Of a stretch of 64,000 nt of DNA, positions 51,469 through 60,883 are shown piece by piece. Position 1 is the first letter of the stretch. Every line of letters starts with the position of its first letter. The notes below the pieces were generated by a model. The model worked only from the letters and a program-made list of their open reading frames with translations. It was not told the DNA's origin and made no database searches. This DNA is from Thermosyntropha sp. (GTDB lineage: Bacteria; Bacillota; Syntrophomonadia; Syntrophomonadales; Syntrophomonadaceae): positions 186,001 through 250,000 of the forward strand of contig NZ_JACDOH010000001.1 of NCBI RefSeq assembly GCF_017656155.1. Direction: 5' to 3'. The position numbers and the translations under genes were made by a program.

Positions 51469-53199
51469 ATGGTGCAAAGAATTATCAAGGATTACAGGCA
51501 AAAGTATTTTTGGTTTGATTCATCATTTTTAATAATTGTTGCGGCTTTAGTTGGAATAGGAACAGGCTTTGCTGCTATTGGTTTTCAAAAGATGATTAAA
51601 TTTTTCCACCTGCTGTTTTTTGATGGTGGAGAAAAGATATTATCCGGTATTATGGGTTCGTATTATGTTATGCTTATTCCTGCCATTGGTGGTCTTATCG
51701 TAGGACCTATAGTTTACTTTTTTGCCAGTGAGGCTAAGGGGCATGGAGTTCCGGAAGTTATGGCTGCAGTGGCCGAAAAGGATGGAATAATACATCCCCG
51801 GGTTGTGGTAGTCAGGGCTTTAGCTTCGTCTATCAGCATAGGATCGGGAGGATCGGTCGGAAGGGAAGGGCCTATTGTACAAATAGGTTCTGCCATAGGT
51901 TCTGCAGTAGGGCAAATATTAAGGCTTCCTCCAAGTATTTTGAAGACTTTAGTAGCATGTGGGGCAGCAGGAGGGATAGCAGCTACCTTTAACGCACCGA
52001 TTGGGGGTGTGCTTTTTGCTCAGGAGCTGATTTTGGGTGAGTTTGCTACCAATCGATTTATACTCATAGTTATATCATCAGTTACTTCTTCTATAATAAG
52101 TAGGGCTTTTTTAGGTAATTATCCGGCCTTTAGGGTGCCTCCTTACAGTTTAGTATCATTGGAAGAAATGTTTTTTTATTTGCTTTTAGGAATACTGTCA
52201 GGGCTTTTTGCCGTACTTTATATAAAAGTGCTCTACAAGACGGAAGATGTATTCGATAATATAAAAGCGATTCCTGCTTATGTTAAACCGATTATTGGAG
52301 GACTTATAGTCGGATGTGTCGGACTGAGTTTCCCTCAGGTATTTGGGGTAGGGTATGATTCCATAGAAGGGGTTTTAAAAAATGATATGGCTTGGCTGCT
52401 TATGTTCAGCCTGCTTTTCTTAAAGCTTTTTGCTACTTCGGTAACGGTAGCTTCAGGGGGATCAGGAGGGGTTTTTGCCCCTGGTCTCTTTATGGGAGCG
52501 ATGCTGGGTGGCAGTTTCGGCTATATTGTTCACGGTTTATTCCCTGCTCATACTGCTCCGGCAGGAGCCTATGCTCTAGTGGGCATGGGCGGTGTTTTTG
52601 CGGGTATGTCACAGGCTCCAATTACCGGGATTATAATGCTGTTTGAAATGACCGGTGATTATATGGTTGTCCTACCGCTTATGGTTGTGTGTGTTATAAG
52701 CTCTTTGACAGCCAGAGGAATTTATCCGGAAACCATATATACTGAAAAGCTTGCCCGTAGGGGACTCAATGTCAGAGAAGAAGCTTATTTGGATCAGATA
52801 AAGGATATATCAGTTTCCGATATAATGACAACGTCTGTAGTGACTGTCAATGCAGACATGTCTTTGCAGGAAGCGAGAACGAAAATGTTGGAATACAGTT
52901 TTAGCGTTTTCCCTGTCCTCAGGGGAGAGGAACTTTTAGGACTTGTTACTTATGAAGACATATTAAATGGAATAAAGGAAGGGAAAGAGGATTGCAAAGT
53001 TGAGCAGGTAACCAGGAGGGATTTTGCTACAGTCAGACCGGAGGATAAGATATTAACGGTTATGAAGGAAATGGCACAGCAGGATATAGGTCATATCCCG
53101 GTAGTATCCCGTGAATGTCCGTGTAAACTACTGGGAATAATAACCAGGAGTGATATTATTAATGCTTACGGTTCGATGGTAAGCGGCGAAAGGGGCTGA
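51469..53199 (+). CDS. ClC family chloride channel/exchanger with CBS pair
   Basis: A 576-residue ClC protein. The anion-path motifs GSGGSVGREGP (gating Glu present) and SGGSGGVFAPGLF are intact, so it is likely a Cl-/H+ exchanger or channel. Ten or more membrane spans cover residues 20-435, and two CBS domains follow (about 450-505 and 510-570). CBS pairs bind adenine nucleotides, and some transporters are controlled by c-di-AMP this way. The gene encoding a c-di-AMP receptor starts 6 bp downstream. ATG 51469 is set 9 bp behind AAAGGA; ATG 51460 and two GTGs are alternatives. Confidence 0.92.
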   Translation: MVQRIIKDYRQKYFWFDSSFLIIVAALVGIGTGFAAIGFQKMIKFFHLLFFDGGEKILSGIMGSYYVMLIPAIGGLIVGPIVYFFASEAKGHGVPEVMAAVAEKDGIIHPRVVVVRALASSISIGSGGSVGREGPIVQIGSAIGSAVGQILRLPPSILKTLVACGAAGGIAATFNAPIGGVLFAQELILGEFATNRFILIVISSVTSSIISRAFLGNYPAFRVPPYSLVSLEEMFFYLLLGILSGLFAVLYIKVLYKTEDVFDNIKAIPAYVKPIIGGLIVGCVGLSFPQVFGVGYDSIEGVLKNDMAWLLMFSLLFLKLFATSVTVASGGSGGVFAPGLFMGAMLGGSFGYIVHGLFPAHTAPAGAYALVGMGGVFAGMSQAPITGIIMLFEMTGDYMVVLPLMVVCVISSLTARGIYPETIYTEKLARRGLNVREEAYLDQIKDISVSDIMTTSVVTVNADMSLQEARTKMLEYSFSVFPVLRGEELLGLVTYEDILNGIKEGKEDCKVEQVTRRDFATVRPEDKILTVMKEMAQQDIGHIPVVSRECPCKLLGIITRSDIINAYGSMVSGERG

Positions 53200-53205
53200 T
53201 AAATC

Positions 53206-53505
53206 ATGAAGCTGATAGTAGCGGTGGTGAATGACCAGATAGCTTCCGGGCTTATTGAAAAACTTACAGAAAGAGACTTTCGGGTAACTAAGATTTCCAG
53301 CTCAGGCGGCTGGTTGCAAAAGGGTAATACTACGATAATAAGTGGTGTGGATGATGATGAAGAAAAAATTGTGCTGCAGATTATAAAAGAATACACCCAG
53401 AAGAAGACTTTACAGCAAATTGAGGAAGGGAGTAGTAGAAAAAAGTTGGAAGAAGGGATGGCAACTGTTTTTGTTTTGCCGGTGGAGAAGATGTTCCATT
53501 TTTAA
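53206..53505 (+). CDS. darA: c-di-AMP receptor of the PII-like DarA/PstA family
   Basis: A 99-residue PII-like protein (formerly DUF970, YaaQ). The opening MKLIVAVVNDQIASGL and the ligand loop SSSGGWLQKGNTT are the family signature; a T-loop-like variable stretch precedes the VFVLPVEKMFHF end. DarA trimers bind c-di-AMP and change loop conformation; the target protein is unknown. It usually sits near holB/tmk, but here it follows a ClC gene by 6 bp, which suggests transport control. c-di-AMP would come from CdaA (24203-25054). Confidence 0.92.
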   Translation: MKLIVAVVNDQIASGLIEKLTERDFRVTKISSSGGWLQKGNTTIISGVDDDEEKIVLQIIKEYTQKKTLQQIEEGSSRKKLEEGMATVFVLPVEKMFHF

Positions 53506-53546
53506 AAGGGCGGCAGTTATTTTGGATATATAAAAATAATGTATTG

Positions 53547-53580
53547 AAAAAGCAAGATTTATATCTTGCTTTTTATTTTG
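53547..53580 (+). terminator. Terminator after darA
   Basis: AAAAAGCAAGAT/ATCTTGCTTTTT, a perfect 12-bp stem with a TTAT loop, then ATTTTG. Confidence 0.9.
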
Positions 53581-53709
53581 CCTAAATGTATTATTTAATA
53601 TAATATATGAATTTTTTGTAGAAAAATGAAAAAATAAGTCAGAAAAGAAAATTAGGATTGGACTGCAAAATTTTTCCATAATTATTTATTTGAAGGAGGA
53701 GCCTGGATT

Positions 53710-55698
53710 ATGCGGAGCATAAAGACTAAAATTATCGCTGCACTGTCAGCTGTTTTGCTTTTATCGTCGATTATTTTAAGTTTTATAGCTACTCAAGGAG
53801 CGGAAAAAGCAGTTTTGGAACAGGCCCAAATTGCCCTTGAAACTTCGGCTAAAGAGGATGCAAAATTGGTTGCGGATAGAATAAAAATGCAGAAAGCAAT
53901 ATTAGAGACGATAAGCGCGCAGGGAGATATAGAAAGCATGGTGTTGGAAAGACAGTTGCCTGTTTTGAAAGCTGCCAAGGATCAGCACGGTTTTTTGGCA
54001 CTGGGCATCGTGCATCCTGATGGCAAGGCTTATTATGATGATGGGACGGTAGCGGATTTGGCAGACAGGGATTACGTGAAAAAAGCTTTATCAGGTGAAT
54101 CGGCAGTTTCAGATGTTATTATAAGCAGGGTTACTGGAGAGCCGGTGGTTATGTTTGCTGCTCCTATAAAGAAAGATGGGCAGATTGTGGGGGCTTTGAT
54201 TGGCAGACGGGCCGGTGATGCCTTGAGTGAAATGGTAGATGACATGGGATTTGGAAAGACCGGCTATGCATACATAATAAATGAAAAAGGAACAGTTATT
54301 GCCCACTATGACCGGCAGAAGGTAATTGACCAGCTTAATCCGATCGAAAAAGCTAAAGAAGACAAAAGCATGGAGACGGCAGCCAAGACCTTTGAAAAGA
54401 TGCTTAAGGAAAAAAGCGGCTTTTCAAGTTATTATTTTAATAATGATCATATCTATAATGCCTATATGCCGGTAGAAGGCACCGGCTGGATTTTATCCGT
54501 AACTGTGCCTGAAGCAGAATTTTTATATGAAGTAGGCAAACTGCAGAAGAACAATATTATTTTTACCCTTGTGATATTGGCTATAGGTATTTTGATAAGC
54601 TATGGTTTGGGTAATATTATTTCTAAACCGATAATTGCTGCTATAGGGCATGTGGGAAAAATGGCAGAGCTTGATTTTACAGAAGATATAGATGAAAGAT
54701 TTATGCGGATAAATGATGAGGTAGGCAGCCTGGTGCGGGCATTTAAGCAAATGCAGGATTCCTTGCGTTCCGTTATAGGTGATGTAAGAAGTAGGACTGC
54801 GGATGTAGGGAAAAATTCTGAATCTTTAGCGGCAGTATCCCAGGAAATGTCGGCTTCTTCTCAGGAGGTGGCCACTACCATACAGCAGGTGGCAAAAGGG
54901 GCGGTGAACCAGGCTGAGGATTTGATGGAGATATCAAATGCTATGCAGCAGGTTATAGACAGTATTGATAATGTCTATAAATCCTTAAAAGATGTAAAAG
55001 AAGAAGCGGAGAATACTGCAATGAAGGCAGACAATGGCAAGGAAGAACTGGATAAGTTGGAAGAATCTATTGATGATATTCGCAATGCTTTTGCGATAGT
55101 AGTAGATAAGTTGAATACTTTAACCTTGTCTGTTCAGGAGATAAGCAGTATAACCGATCTTATTTCCGGCATATCGGAACAGACCAATCTTCTGGCTCTT
55201 AATGCTGCAATAGAAGCAGCCAGAGCGGGGGAAGCCGGACGCGGTTTTGCTGTGGTAGCGGATGAAGTGCGTAAACTTGCAGAAGAATCCAGGCATTCTG
55301 CCGAAAAAATAGTTAATCTGATTAGTTCCATAACTCAGGATGCGGCTGAAGTTACAAGGACTTCAGAGGAAGTTGAAAAACTGGTGGGAGATCAGACTGA
55401 AATACTTAAAAATACCGTTAAATCATTTGATGATATACTGGAGTCCGTAGATAAAGTTCCTGAATATATGGATGAAACTTACAAAATGATGCAGGGGATT
55501 GTAGAGGCCAAGGATTTGGTGGTAGAAAAAGTTGAAAGCGCGAGCGCAGTTGCTGAGGAAAATTCAGCGGCTACTGAAGAAGTAGCTGCTTCTTCAGAGG
55601 AAATGACGGCTTCTTCTGAAGAAGTTGCGGCTACCGCCCAGAATTTGGCCAATATAGTCCAGGAACTTCAGGCAACAATAAGTAAATTTAAAGTTTAA
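53710..55698 (+). CDS. Methyl-accepting chemotaxis protein with Cache sensor
   Basis: A 662-residue chemoreceptor. TM1 is about 8-28, then an extracytoplasmic Cache-type sensor (about 35-278, with [19 protein letters not shown] and [26 protein letters not shown]), TM2 about 282-302, HAMP to about 355, and a full signalling domain. The tip [24 protein letters not shown] is intact. The ligand is probably a carboxylate or amino acid (family knowledge only). The signalling half is very close to that of 13030-14358. AAGGAGGAG precedes ATG 53710. Confidence 0.95.
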   Translation: MRSIKTKIIAALSAVLLLSSIILSFIATQGAEKAVLEQAQIALETSAKEDAKLVADRIKMQKAILETISAQGDIESMVLERQLPVLKAAKDQHGFLALGIVHPDGKAYYDDGTVADLADRDYVKKALSGESAVSDVIISRVTGEPVVMFAAPIKKDGQIVGALIGRRAGDALSEMVDDMGFGKTGYAYIINEKGTVIAHYDRQKVIDQLNPIEKAKEDKSMETAAKTFEKMLKEKSGFSSYYFNNDHIYNAYMPVEGTGWILSVTVPEAEFLYEVGKLQKNNIIFTLVILAIGILISYGLGNIISKPIIAAIGHVGKMAELDFTEDIDERFMRINDEVGSLVRAFKQMQDSLRSVIGDVRSRTADVGKNSESLAAVSQEMSASSQEVATTIQQVAKGAVNQAEDLMEISNAMQQVIDSIDNVYKSLKDVKEEAENTAMKADNGKEELDKLEESIDDIRNAFAIVVDKLNTLTLSVQEISSITDLISGISEQTNLLALNAAIEAARAGEAGRGFAVVADEVRKLAEESRHSAEKIVNLISSITQDAAEVTRTSEEVEKLVGDQTEILKNTVKSFDDILESVDKVPEYMDETYKMMQGIVEAKDLVVEKVESASAVAEENSAATEEVAASSEEMTASSEEVAATAQNLANIVQELQATISKFKV

Positions 55699-55712
55699 TA
55701 TTGGTGAAAAGC

Positions 55713-55747
55713 AGGCTTTAAGCGTTTCGGCTTAAAGCCTTTTTATT
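55713..55747 (+). terminator. Terminator after the Cache chemoreceptor
   Basis: AGGCTTTAAGC/GCTTAAAGCCT, a perfect 11-bp stem with a GTTTCG loop, followed by TTTTATTT. Confidence 0.92.
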
Positions 55748-55894
55748 TATCAAATAAATAAGTTTTATTGCTGATAAAGACAATATTGTTGATTATTTTT
55801 GAGAAAGTTTTAAAATGATATTAGCATATAAGCATATATTTATATATTTATTCCTGAACAAAAAATATTCCCTGAAGAGAAAGAAGGTGAACAT

Positions 55895-56281
55895 ATGATA
55901 GAAGATGTTTTTAAAGCGCTTGGCGAACCTACCCGTTTGCGGATTATAAGGCTTCTTGCCGAAAAAGAGCTGTGTGTTTGTGACCTGGAAGTAATAATGG
56001 GGATAAGCCAGCCGCGTATTTCCCAGCATGTCAAGATTCTAAGGCAGGCAGGTCTTATAACGGAACGCAGGGAAGGCCAAAAAAGGATGCTTACCTTTAA
56101 CCGGGATTTTTTTACCCAGGTTTTAGATGATTTTTGCCTTTTTATGAATCTTCCTTTAGAAGAAGTGGAGGGATTTGAAGAAGAAGTTAAACGGATGAAG
56201 AAAATAGAAGGCTGTGATACTTGTGCGATTAAAGTAAAAAACATGAGAGCAAATGAAACTTGCAAGAGGAGGAGTAAATAG
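55895..56281 (+). CDS. arsR: ArsR family metalloregulator
   Basis: A 128-residue ArsR/SmtB repressor. The winged helix contains ALGEPTRLRIIRLL, the metal-binding ELCVCDL motif (CVC as in As(III)-sensing ArsR) and SQPRISQHVKILRQAGLI. A C-terminal Cys pair (GCDTC) could add a ligand. It opens the arsenic cluster: derepression by arsenite or a related trivalent arsenical is expected. The permease gene starts 2 bp after its stop. An AT-rich stretch upstream (55818-55855) could hold the operator. Confidence 0.93.
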   Translation: MIEDVFKALGEPTRLRIIRLLAEKELCVCDLEVIMGISQPRISQHVKILRQAGLITERREGQKRMLTFNRDFFTQVLDDFCLFMNLPLEEVEGFEEEVKRMKKIEGCDTCAIKVKNMRANETCKRRSK

Positions 56282-56283
56282 TC

Positions 56284-57333
56284 ATGAATTTTATAATTAC
56301 TATGCTTCAAGGTGGCGTAAAAGAGCTTTTAAATTATCTTTCCGCCCATGTTATAACATGTTTGGTGCCCGCTTTCTTTATAGCCGGGGCTATGGCAGTT
56401 TTGGTTACCAAAGGGGCGGTTATCAAGTATTTTGGAGCCCAGGCGAAAAGATGGATAGCTTATGGAGTAGCTTCTGTATCAGGAATGCTTCTTGCGGTTT
56501 GTTCATGTACGGTTTTGCCTTTGTTTGCCGGTATTTATGGTTTGGGAGCAGGGATAGGTCCGGCAGTAACCTTTCTTTATTCTGGACCTGCCATAAATAT
56601 ACTGGCAATTGCTCTTACTGGAGCGGCCATCGGCTGGCATATGGGGTTAGCTCGTGGAGTTGGGGCAATTATTTTTTCAATAGTAATAGGTATAATAATG
56701 TCATTTTTATTTCACAATTCTGAAAAAGAAAGACTTGGTGAAATTGAGACTCTGCCGGGAGAAAGCAGTGAGAAGTCAGGTAAGTTTTTAGTAGTATTTT
56801 TTGGTGTTATGGTAGCTATACTTATTGTAAGCACCAGCAAGCTGGAACCTTGGCTTAAGGTTGCTATAGATATTGGGCTTATTAACTCACTGGCTATTAT
56901 GGTTCATCACTATTTTGTTGAAGGGGAGTTTAACTCCTGGATGGAAGAGACCTGGAGCTTGGTTAAGATGGTAGTTCCTACTCTTTTGATAGGAGTATTT
57001 CTTGTAGGTATGGTTACGGCAGTTCTTCCACCGGAGTGGATTGCCAGATATGTAGGAAGCAATACTTTTGGGGCCAATTTTGCCGCTTCCCTGATAGGGG
57101 CTTTATTCTACTTTTCCACTTTAACGGAAGTTCCTATCGTAAAAGGACTTGTTGATCTGGGAATGAATCAGGGACCTGCTTTAGCTCTTCTTCTGGCGGG
57201 TCCAGCGGTGAGCATACCAAATCTCCTGGTGGTAAACCGAATTATGGGATTTAAAAGAACTTTGGCTTATTTTATCCTGGTTGTGATAATGGCGACTTTA
57301 ACTGGCTGGATTTATGGATTTTTCTTTGGCTAA
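56284..57333 (+). CDS. arsP: ArsP-type permease (DUF318 family)
   Basis: A 349-residue membrane protein with about eight to ten spans in two halves separated by a charged loop (about 145-170). The CSCTVLPLFAGIYGLGAGIGPAVTFLYSGPAINILA block is diagnostic of the ArsP/SO_0444 permease family, with the Cys pair that in ArsP binds trivalent organoarsenicals. Family members export methylarsenite or aromatic arsenicals. It starts 2 bp after arsR, so they are co-regulated. A role for another thiophilic metalloid is possible. Confidence 0.88.
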   Translation: MNFIITMLQGGVKELLNYLSAHVITCLVPAFFIAGAMAVLVTKGAVIKYFGAQAKRWIAYGVASVSGMLLAVCSCTVLPLFAGIYGLGAGIGPAVTFLYSGPAINILAIALTGAAIGWHMGLARGVGAIIFSIVIGIIMSFLFHNSEKERLGEIETLPGESSEKSGKFLVVFFGVMVAILIVSTSKLEPWLKVAIDIGLINSLAIMVHHYFVEGEFNSWMEETWSLVKMVVPTLLIGVFLVGMVTAVLPPEWIARYVGSNTFGANFAASLIGALFYFSTLTEVPIVKGLVDLGMNQGPALALLLAGPAVSIPNLLVVNRIMGFKRTLAYFILVVIMATLTGWIYGFFFG

Positions 57334-57359
57334 AATTTTAAATTGAGGAGGATGATAAT

Positions 57360-57599
57360 ATGAAAATCGAAGTTTTGGGAACTGGATGTGCCAAGTGCAA
57401 GAAGCTGGAGGAAGAAGTGAGAAATGCCCTGGCAGAAATGGATGTGGCAGCAGAGGTATCTAAAGTGGAAGATATTAAGAAGATCATGAGCTATAAGGTT
57501 ATGATGACTCCGGCTCTGGTTGTTAATGGTAAAGTTAAGGCAGCCGGCAAGGTTTTAAAGAGGGATGAAATAAAAAAAATCATCCAAGAAGAAATGTAA
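57360..57599 (+). CDS. Small thioredoxin-like redox disulfide protein
   Basis: A 79-residue glutaredoxin-like protein (MTH895/TM0996 type): MKIEVLGTGCAKCKKLEEEV with a CAKC active site at residues 10-13, cis-Pro in MMTPALVVNG. This type is often next to ArsP-like permeases. It could deliver reducing equivalents to the permease cysteines or bind the metalloid (inference). A GAGGAGG site precedes ATG 57360. Confidence 0.9.
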   Translation: MKIEVLGTGCAKCKKLEEEVRNALAEMDVAAEVSKVEDIKKIMSYKVMMTPALVVNGKVKAAGKVLKRDEIKKIIQEEM

Positions 57600-57607
57600 A
57601 AAATATT

Positions 57608-57646
57608 TTCCAGCAGGAAAAATTTTAACTGCCTGCTGGAATTTTA
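57608..57646 (+). terminator. Terminator after the small thioredoxin gene
   Basis: TTCCAGCAGG/CCTGCTGGAA is a perfect 10-bp stem followed by TTTTAAATT. It splits the arsenic island into two transcripts or lets partial read-through occur. Confidence 0.75.
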
Positions 57647-57671
57647 AATTGAAAAAGGAGGGGCGGCATAT

Positions 57672-58118
57672 ATGGCTAAGAATAAAAATATCATATTGAT
57701 TTTGATTGTTGTTTTACTGTTGGCTTTTTTTTATTTGTATAAAGAGTCTCTCAAAAAGGAAAACTTGCCTGAAGGAGAGGGCAAGACTGCTGTTCAGGAA
57801 ATAAAAGAAGCTGAAGAAAATGGAGAGAGTATGTGGCTTTTGTTTAGCTCCGCTTCCTGTCCTCCCTGTGTAGAGATGAAGAAGATTTTTGACAGGATAA
57901 AGCCGGAATATGAAGGGAAGGTAAGATTTATAAACATAAGTGTTGATGAAGATGAAAATTATGAGCTTATGAGGGAATATGAAATAAAGTATATTCCTAC
58001 AATTTATATAATAGATGCCAAAGGAAATGTAAGTTACCACAACATAGGGCTTATTGAAGAAGAAGCTTTGCGGGCAGAACTTGATAAGGTGGCGAGAAAA
58101 AATGGAACAGTGGATTAA
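57672..58118 (+). CDS. Membrane-anchored thioredoxin-like protein (CPPC)
   Basis: A 148-residue protein with one N-terminal membrane helix (about 6-23) and an extracytoplasmic thioredoxin domain. The active site is SASCPPC (CPPC at about 63-66), with cis-Pro in KYIPTIYII. The charged linker (24-45) supports export. It overlaps ccdA by 17 bp, so it is probably the outward partner that receives electrons from CcdA. The start follows AAAGGAGG. Confidence 0.88.
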   Translation: MAKNKNIILILIVVLLLAFFYLYKESLKKENLPEGEGKTAVQEIKEAEENGESMWLLFSSASCPPCVEMKKIFDRIKPEYEGKVRFINISVDEDENYELMREYEIKYIPTIYIIDAKGNVSYHNIGLIEEEALRAELDKVARKNGTVD

Positions 58119-58788
58119 TCAAATTCTGCCTCAGATAATTAAGGAGTTTTCTCTTTATGGTTATTTTTTGGTTTTCATAGCCGGGGTTATAACGAGTATA
58201 GGTCCTTGTAACCTTAGTATTATGCCTATAATAGTAGCCTATGTAGGGGGACAGGAAACAGGAAGGAAGAAAAGTTTTGTGCTTTCCCTGGCATTTACTC
58301 TGGGAACAGCTACTACCTTTATGCTTTTAGGACTTTTTATTGCTCTTGTGGGTGGGATTTTCGGAATGAGTAAAAGTATAATCTATTATCTGGTAGCTGC
58401 GGTATGTGTTGTAGTAGGATTAAACCTTCTGGGTGTTTTAAGATTTAACCTCAATTTTGGCGGAAATTTGCTGAATTACACAGATAATGCAAAAGGTATA
58501 ACCGGAGCCTATTTTTTGGGGCTGGTTATGGGACTGGTGGGATCGCAGTGTGGAACTCCGGTTCTTTTAGTTATACTTTCTCTAGCTTTAGCTAGCGGCA
58601 AGTGGCTTTATGGTGCTACCCTGCTTTTCGTTTATGCATTGGGGAGAGGTGTTCCTATTGTAGCAGCTGGGACTTTTACCGGGGTTTTAACACGTATGGA
58701 TGTTTTTGCCAGATGGAATAACATCTTAGAAAAAGCGGCAGGTATAGTGATAATAATTATGGGAGGTTACTTTGCATGGCTGGCTTAA
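58102..58788 (+). CDS. ccdA: CcdA-type transmembrane thiol-disulfide transporter
   Basis: A 228-residue, six-span CcdA/DsbD-beta family protein that passes electrons from cytoplasmic thioredoxin across the membrane. The key Cys positions are in TSIGPCNLSIMPII and VGSQCGTPVLL. The start is ATG 58102, inside the end of the thioredoxin gene; the frame extends upstream to 58054, but that is read-through of the previous gene. It overlaps the next gene by 13 bp. The neighbouring thioredoxins suggest thiol reduction outside the membrane, associated with metalloid handling. Confidence 0.92.
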   Translation: MEQWINQILPQIIKEFSLYGYFLVFIAGVITSIGPCNLSIMPIIVAYVGGQETGRKKSFVLSLAFTLGTATTFMLLGLFIALVGGIFGMSKSIIYYLVAAVCVVVGLNLLGVLRFNLNFGGNLLNYTDNAKGITGAYFLGLVMGLVGSQCGTPVLLVILSLALASGKWLYGATLLFVYALGRGVPIVAAGTFTGVLTRMDVFARWNNILEKAAGIVIIIMGGYFAWLA

Positions 58789-59174
58789 CTGGGATAGAAA
58801 TTGTAAGCTTTGATGAGAGCAAGTGTCCTTGGTGTAATACTAAGGGAAGAAAGGTTCCCAAGCGAACTGTAGAAAGCTTATGTCCTGAGATTGAAGTAAA
58901 GGAAGAAAAATACTATCTTTGTCTTTCTCCTGGGTGTAATGCTGGCTATTATACTTCTTTGGGAGAAGTTATTCCTAAAGATAAACTTGACGTTCCTGTG
59001 TGGTTTAAAGAAAATTCGCCTGTTCCTATATGCTACTGCCAGAACATAACAGATGAAGAAATATGGAAGCATGTAGCAATAGATAAATGCTGCAGTACAC
59101 TTGAGGATATACAAAACCATACCGGGGCTAATACAGGATGCCGATGTATAGAGACTAATCCGGCCGGAACGTGA
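58776..59174 (+). CDS. CopZ-like Cys-rich Fe-S/zinc protein
   Basis: A 132-residue cysteine-rich protein. The N-terminal half has CPWC and a CLSPGC pair, as in the zinc/[2Fe-2S] N-terminal domain of archaeal-type CopZ metallochaperones. The C-terminal half has CYCQNITDEEIWKHV...CC...GCRC, a BFD-like [2Fe-2S] module. In CopZ the domain is followed by a copper-binding HMA domain, which is absent here. It overlaps ccdA by 13 bp. A redox or metalloid-binding role in this operon is likely, but the activity is unknown. Confidence 0.75.
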   Translation: MAGLTGIEIVSFDESKCPWCNTKGRKVPKRTVESLCPEIEVKEEKYYLCLSPGCNAGYYTSLGEVIPKDKLDVPVWFKENSPVPICYCQNITDEEIWKHVAIDKCCSTLEDIQNHTGANTGCRCIETNPAGT

Positions 59175-59247
59175 TGCGGCAAGGTAGTGCAGTCGGTGAT
59201 TGCACATGCACTAGAAGCAAGAAATTAAAATAAGGGAGTGTGTTAAT

Positions 59248-60309
59248 ATGGAACAGTCTGTGAGTGCGAGACTTTCTTTTTTGGATAGATTTCTTACTTT
59301 GTGGATATTTTTAGCCATGTTTGTAGGAATAGGTTTAGGGTTTATCTTTCCCGGTTTTGCCGACTGGCTTAACAGCCTGTCGGTAGGAACTACCTCCATA
59401 CCTATTGCTATAGGCCTCATTGTTATGATGTATCCTCCTTTAGCCCGGGTAAGGTATGAAGAATTGAGTAATGTTTTTAAAAACCGCAAGGTTTTAGGAC
59501 TTTCCCTTTTGCAGAACTGGATAATAGGACCTATTCTGATGTTTGTTTTAGCTATTATCCTTCTTCCTAATCATCCTGAATATATGGTAGGGGTAATCCT
59601 TATTGGTCTTGCGCGCTGTATAGCTATGGTTATAGTGTGGAATACTTTGGCTGACGGAGATAATGAATATGCCGCTGCTTTGGTAGCATTTAACTCTATT
59701 TTCCAGGTAATATTCTATTCGGTATATGCCTATATCTTTATAACTGTACTTCCTACCTGGTTGGGATTGGAAGGTATGGAAGTAAAGGTGTCGATGGGGG
59801 AGGTAGCTAAAAGTGTATTAATATACCTGGGTATTCCTTTTGCAGCCGGATTTTTGACCCGTTATTTCCTGCGCCCGGCTAAAGGGGCTGACTGGTATGA
59901 CAAAGTGTTTGTTCCTAAAATAAGCCCGATTGCTCTTTATGCTTTGCTTTTTACTATAATTGTGATGTTTTCTCTTAAAGGTGAATATATCGTAACTTTG
60001 CCTTTAGATGTTCTTAAGATTGCGGTGCCTTTGCTTATTTATTTTGTAATTATGTTTGTGGTTTCTTTCTTTATTTCCCGCAGATTGGGAATAAACTATT
60101 CTCAGACTGCTGCACTTTCTTTTACGGCAGCAAGCAATAATTTTGAGCTGGCAATTGCGGTAGCGGTAGCTGTTTTCGGCATTAATTCGGGGCAAGCTTT
60201 TGCCGCTGTAGTAGGTCCTTTAATTGAAGTGCCAGTTATGATCTGGCTGGTAAATATAGCTTTAAGATGGAGGAAAAAATATTTCAGTGAGGAAAAAGGG
60301 GCAGTCTGA
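59248..60309 (+). CDS. acr3: ACR3 family arsenite efflux permease
   Basis: A 353-residue arsenite/H+ antiporter with ten membrane spans. Typical ACR3 stretches are [70 protein letters not shown] with the essential Cys (LARCIAMV), and [18 protein letters not shown]. It exports As(III) made by ArsC, encoded downstream. The leader contains a small TAGTGCA/TGCACTA hairpin (59185-59213). Confidence 0.96.
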   Translation: MEQSVSARLSFLDRFLTLWIFLAMFVGIGLGFIFPGFADWLNSLSVGTTSIPIAIGLIVMMYPPLARVRYEELSNVFKNRKVLGLSLLQNWIIGPILMFVLAIILLPNHPEYMVGVILIGLARCIAMVIVWNTLADGDNEYAAALVAFNSIFQVIFYSVYAYIFITVLPTWLGLEGMEVKVSMGEVAKSVLIYLGIPFAAGFLTRYFLRPAKGADWYDKVFVPKISPIALYALLFTIIVMFSLKGEYIVTLPLDVLKIAVPLLIYFVIMFVVSFFISRRLGINYSQTAALSFTAASNNFELAIAVAVAVFGINSGQAFAAVVGPLIEVPVMIWLVNIALRWRKKYFSEEKGAV

Positions 60310-60336
60310 CAAAGGCTTTTGCCCCTTTGGGTTTTT
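60295..60336 (+). terminator. Terminator overlapping the end of acr3
   Basis: AAAGGGGCA/TGCCCCTTT, a 9-bp perfect stem with a 16-nt loop, then GGGTTTTT. The 5' arm lies inside the last codons of acr3. Confidence 0.82.
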
Positions 60337-60425
60337 AAAATTTTTTACAAAATATATGAAGGTGAATTTACAAAATGAGGTTAAAATTTAAAATTAAAAC
60401 AGTTTTAAATTAAGGGGGAAAAAGA

Positions 60426-60842
60426 ATGGCAGAAAAAAAGAGGATAATATTTGTGTGCACCCAGAATTCAGCCCGCTCCCAGATGGCGGAAGGTCTTATG
60501 CGGGCTATGTATGGCAATAAATATGAAGTATTTAGTGCTGGAACTAAACCTTTTCGGGTTAATCCCTATGCTATAAAGGCTATGGAGCAAATCGGAATTG
60601 ACATCAGCAAACATCGCTCCAAAAGTATAGATGAATTTATCGGTATGGAGTTTGATTATGTAGTTACCGTATGTGACAATGCCAAAGAAGAGTGCCCTTA
60701 TATACCGGGAGGGAAAGAATACCTGCACCACAGTTTCCCTGATCCTGCAAAGGCTGAGGGGAGCGAAAAGGAGATATTAATGGTTTTTGCCAAGGTGCGG
60801 GATGAAATTAAGGAGTGGCTTAAGGCTAATTTTAACGATTAG
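60426..60842 (+). CDS. arsC: Thioredoxin-coupled arsenate reductase
   Basis: A 138-residue ArsC of the low-molecular-weight phosphatase family. The P-loop FVCTQNSARSQMAEG has the nucleophile Cys11. The redox pair Cys83 and Cys90 in VTVCDNAKEECP is placed as in Staphylococcus/Bacillus ArsC, where the disulfide is reduced by thioredoxin. It converts arsenate to arsenite for export by Acr3. A GGGGGAAAAAGA site precedes ATG 60426. Confidence 0.95.
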   Translation: MAEKKRIIFVCTQNSARSQMAEGLMRAMYGNKYEVFSAGTKPFRVNPYAIKAMEQIGIDISKHRSKSIDEFIGMEFDYVVTVCDNAKEECPYIPGGKEYLHHSFPDPAKAEGSEKEILMVFAKVRDEIKEWLKANFND

Positions 60843-60883
60843 GGATGGAAGCTGATATAAAATAAAATATTTGTTTTTTTGAG

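Noticed and set aside
59185-59213. tRNA-like or regulatory RNA before acr3
   Set aside because: There is only one 7-bp hairpin (TAGTGCA/TGCACTA); no cloverleaf or terminator is present.
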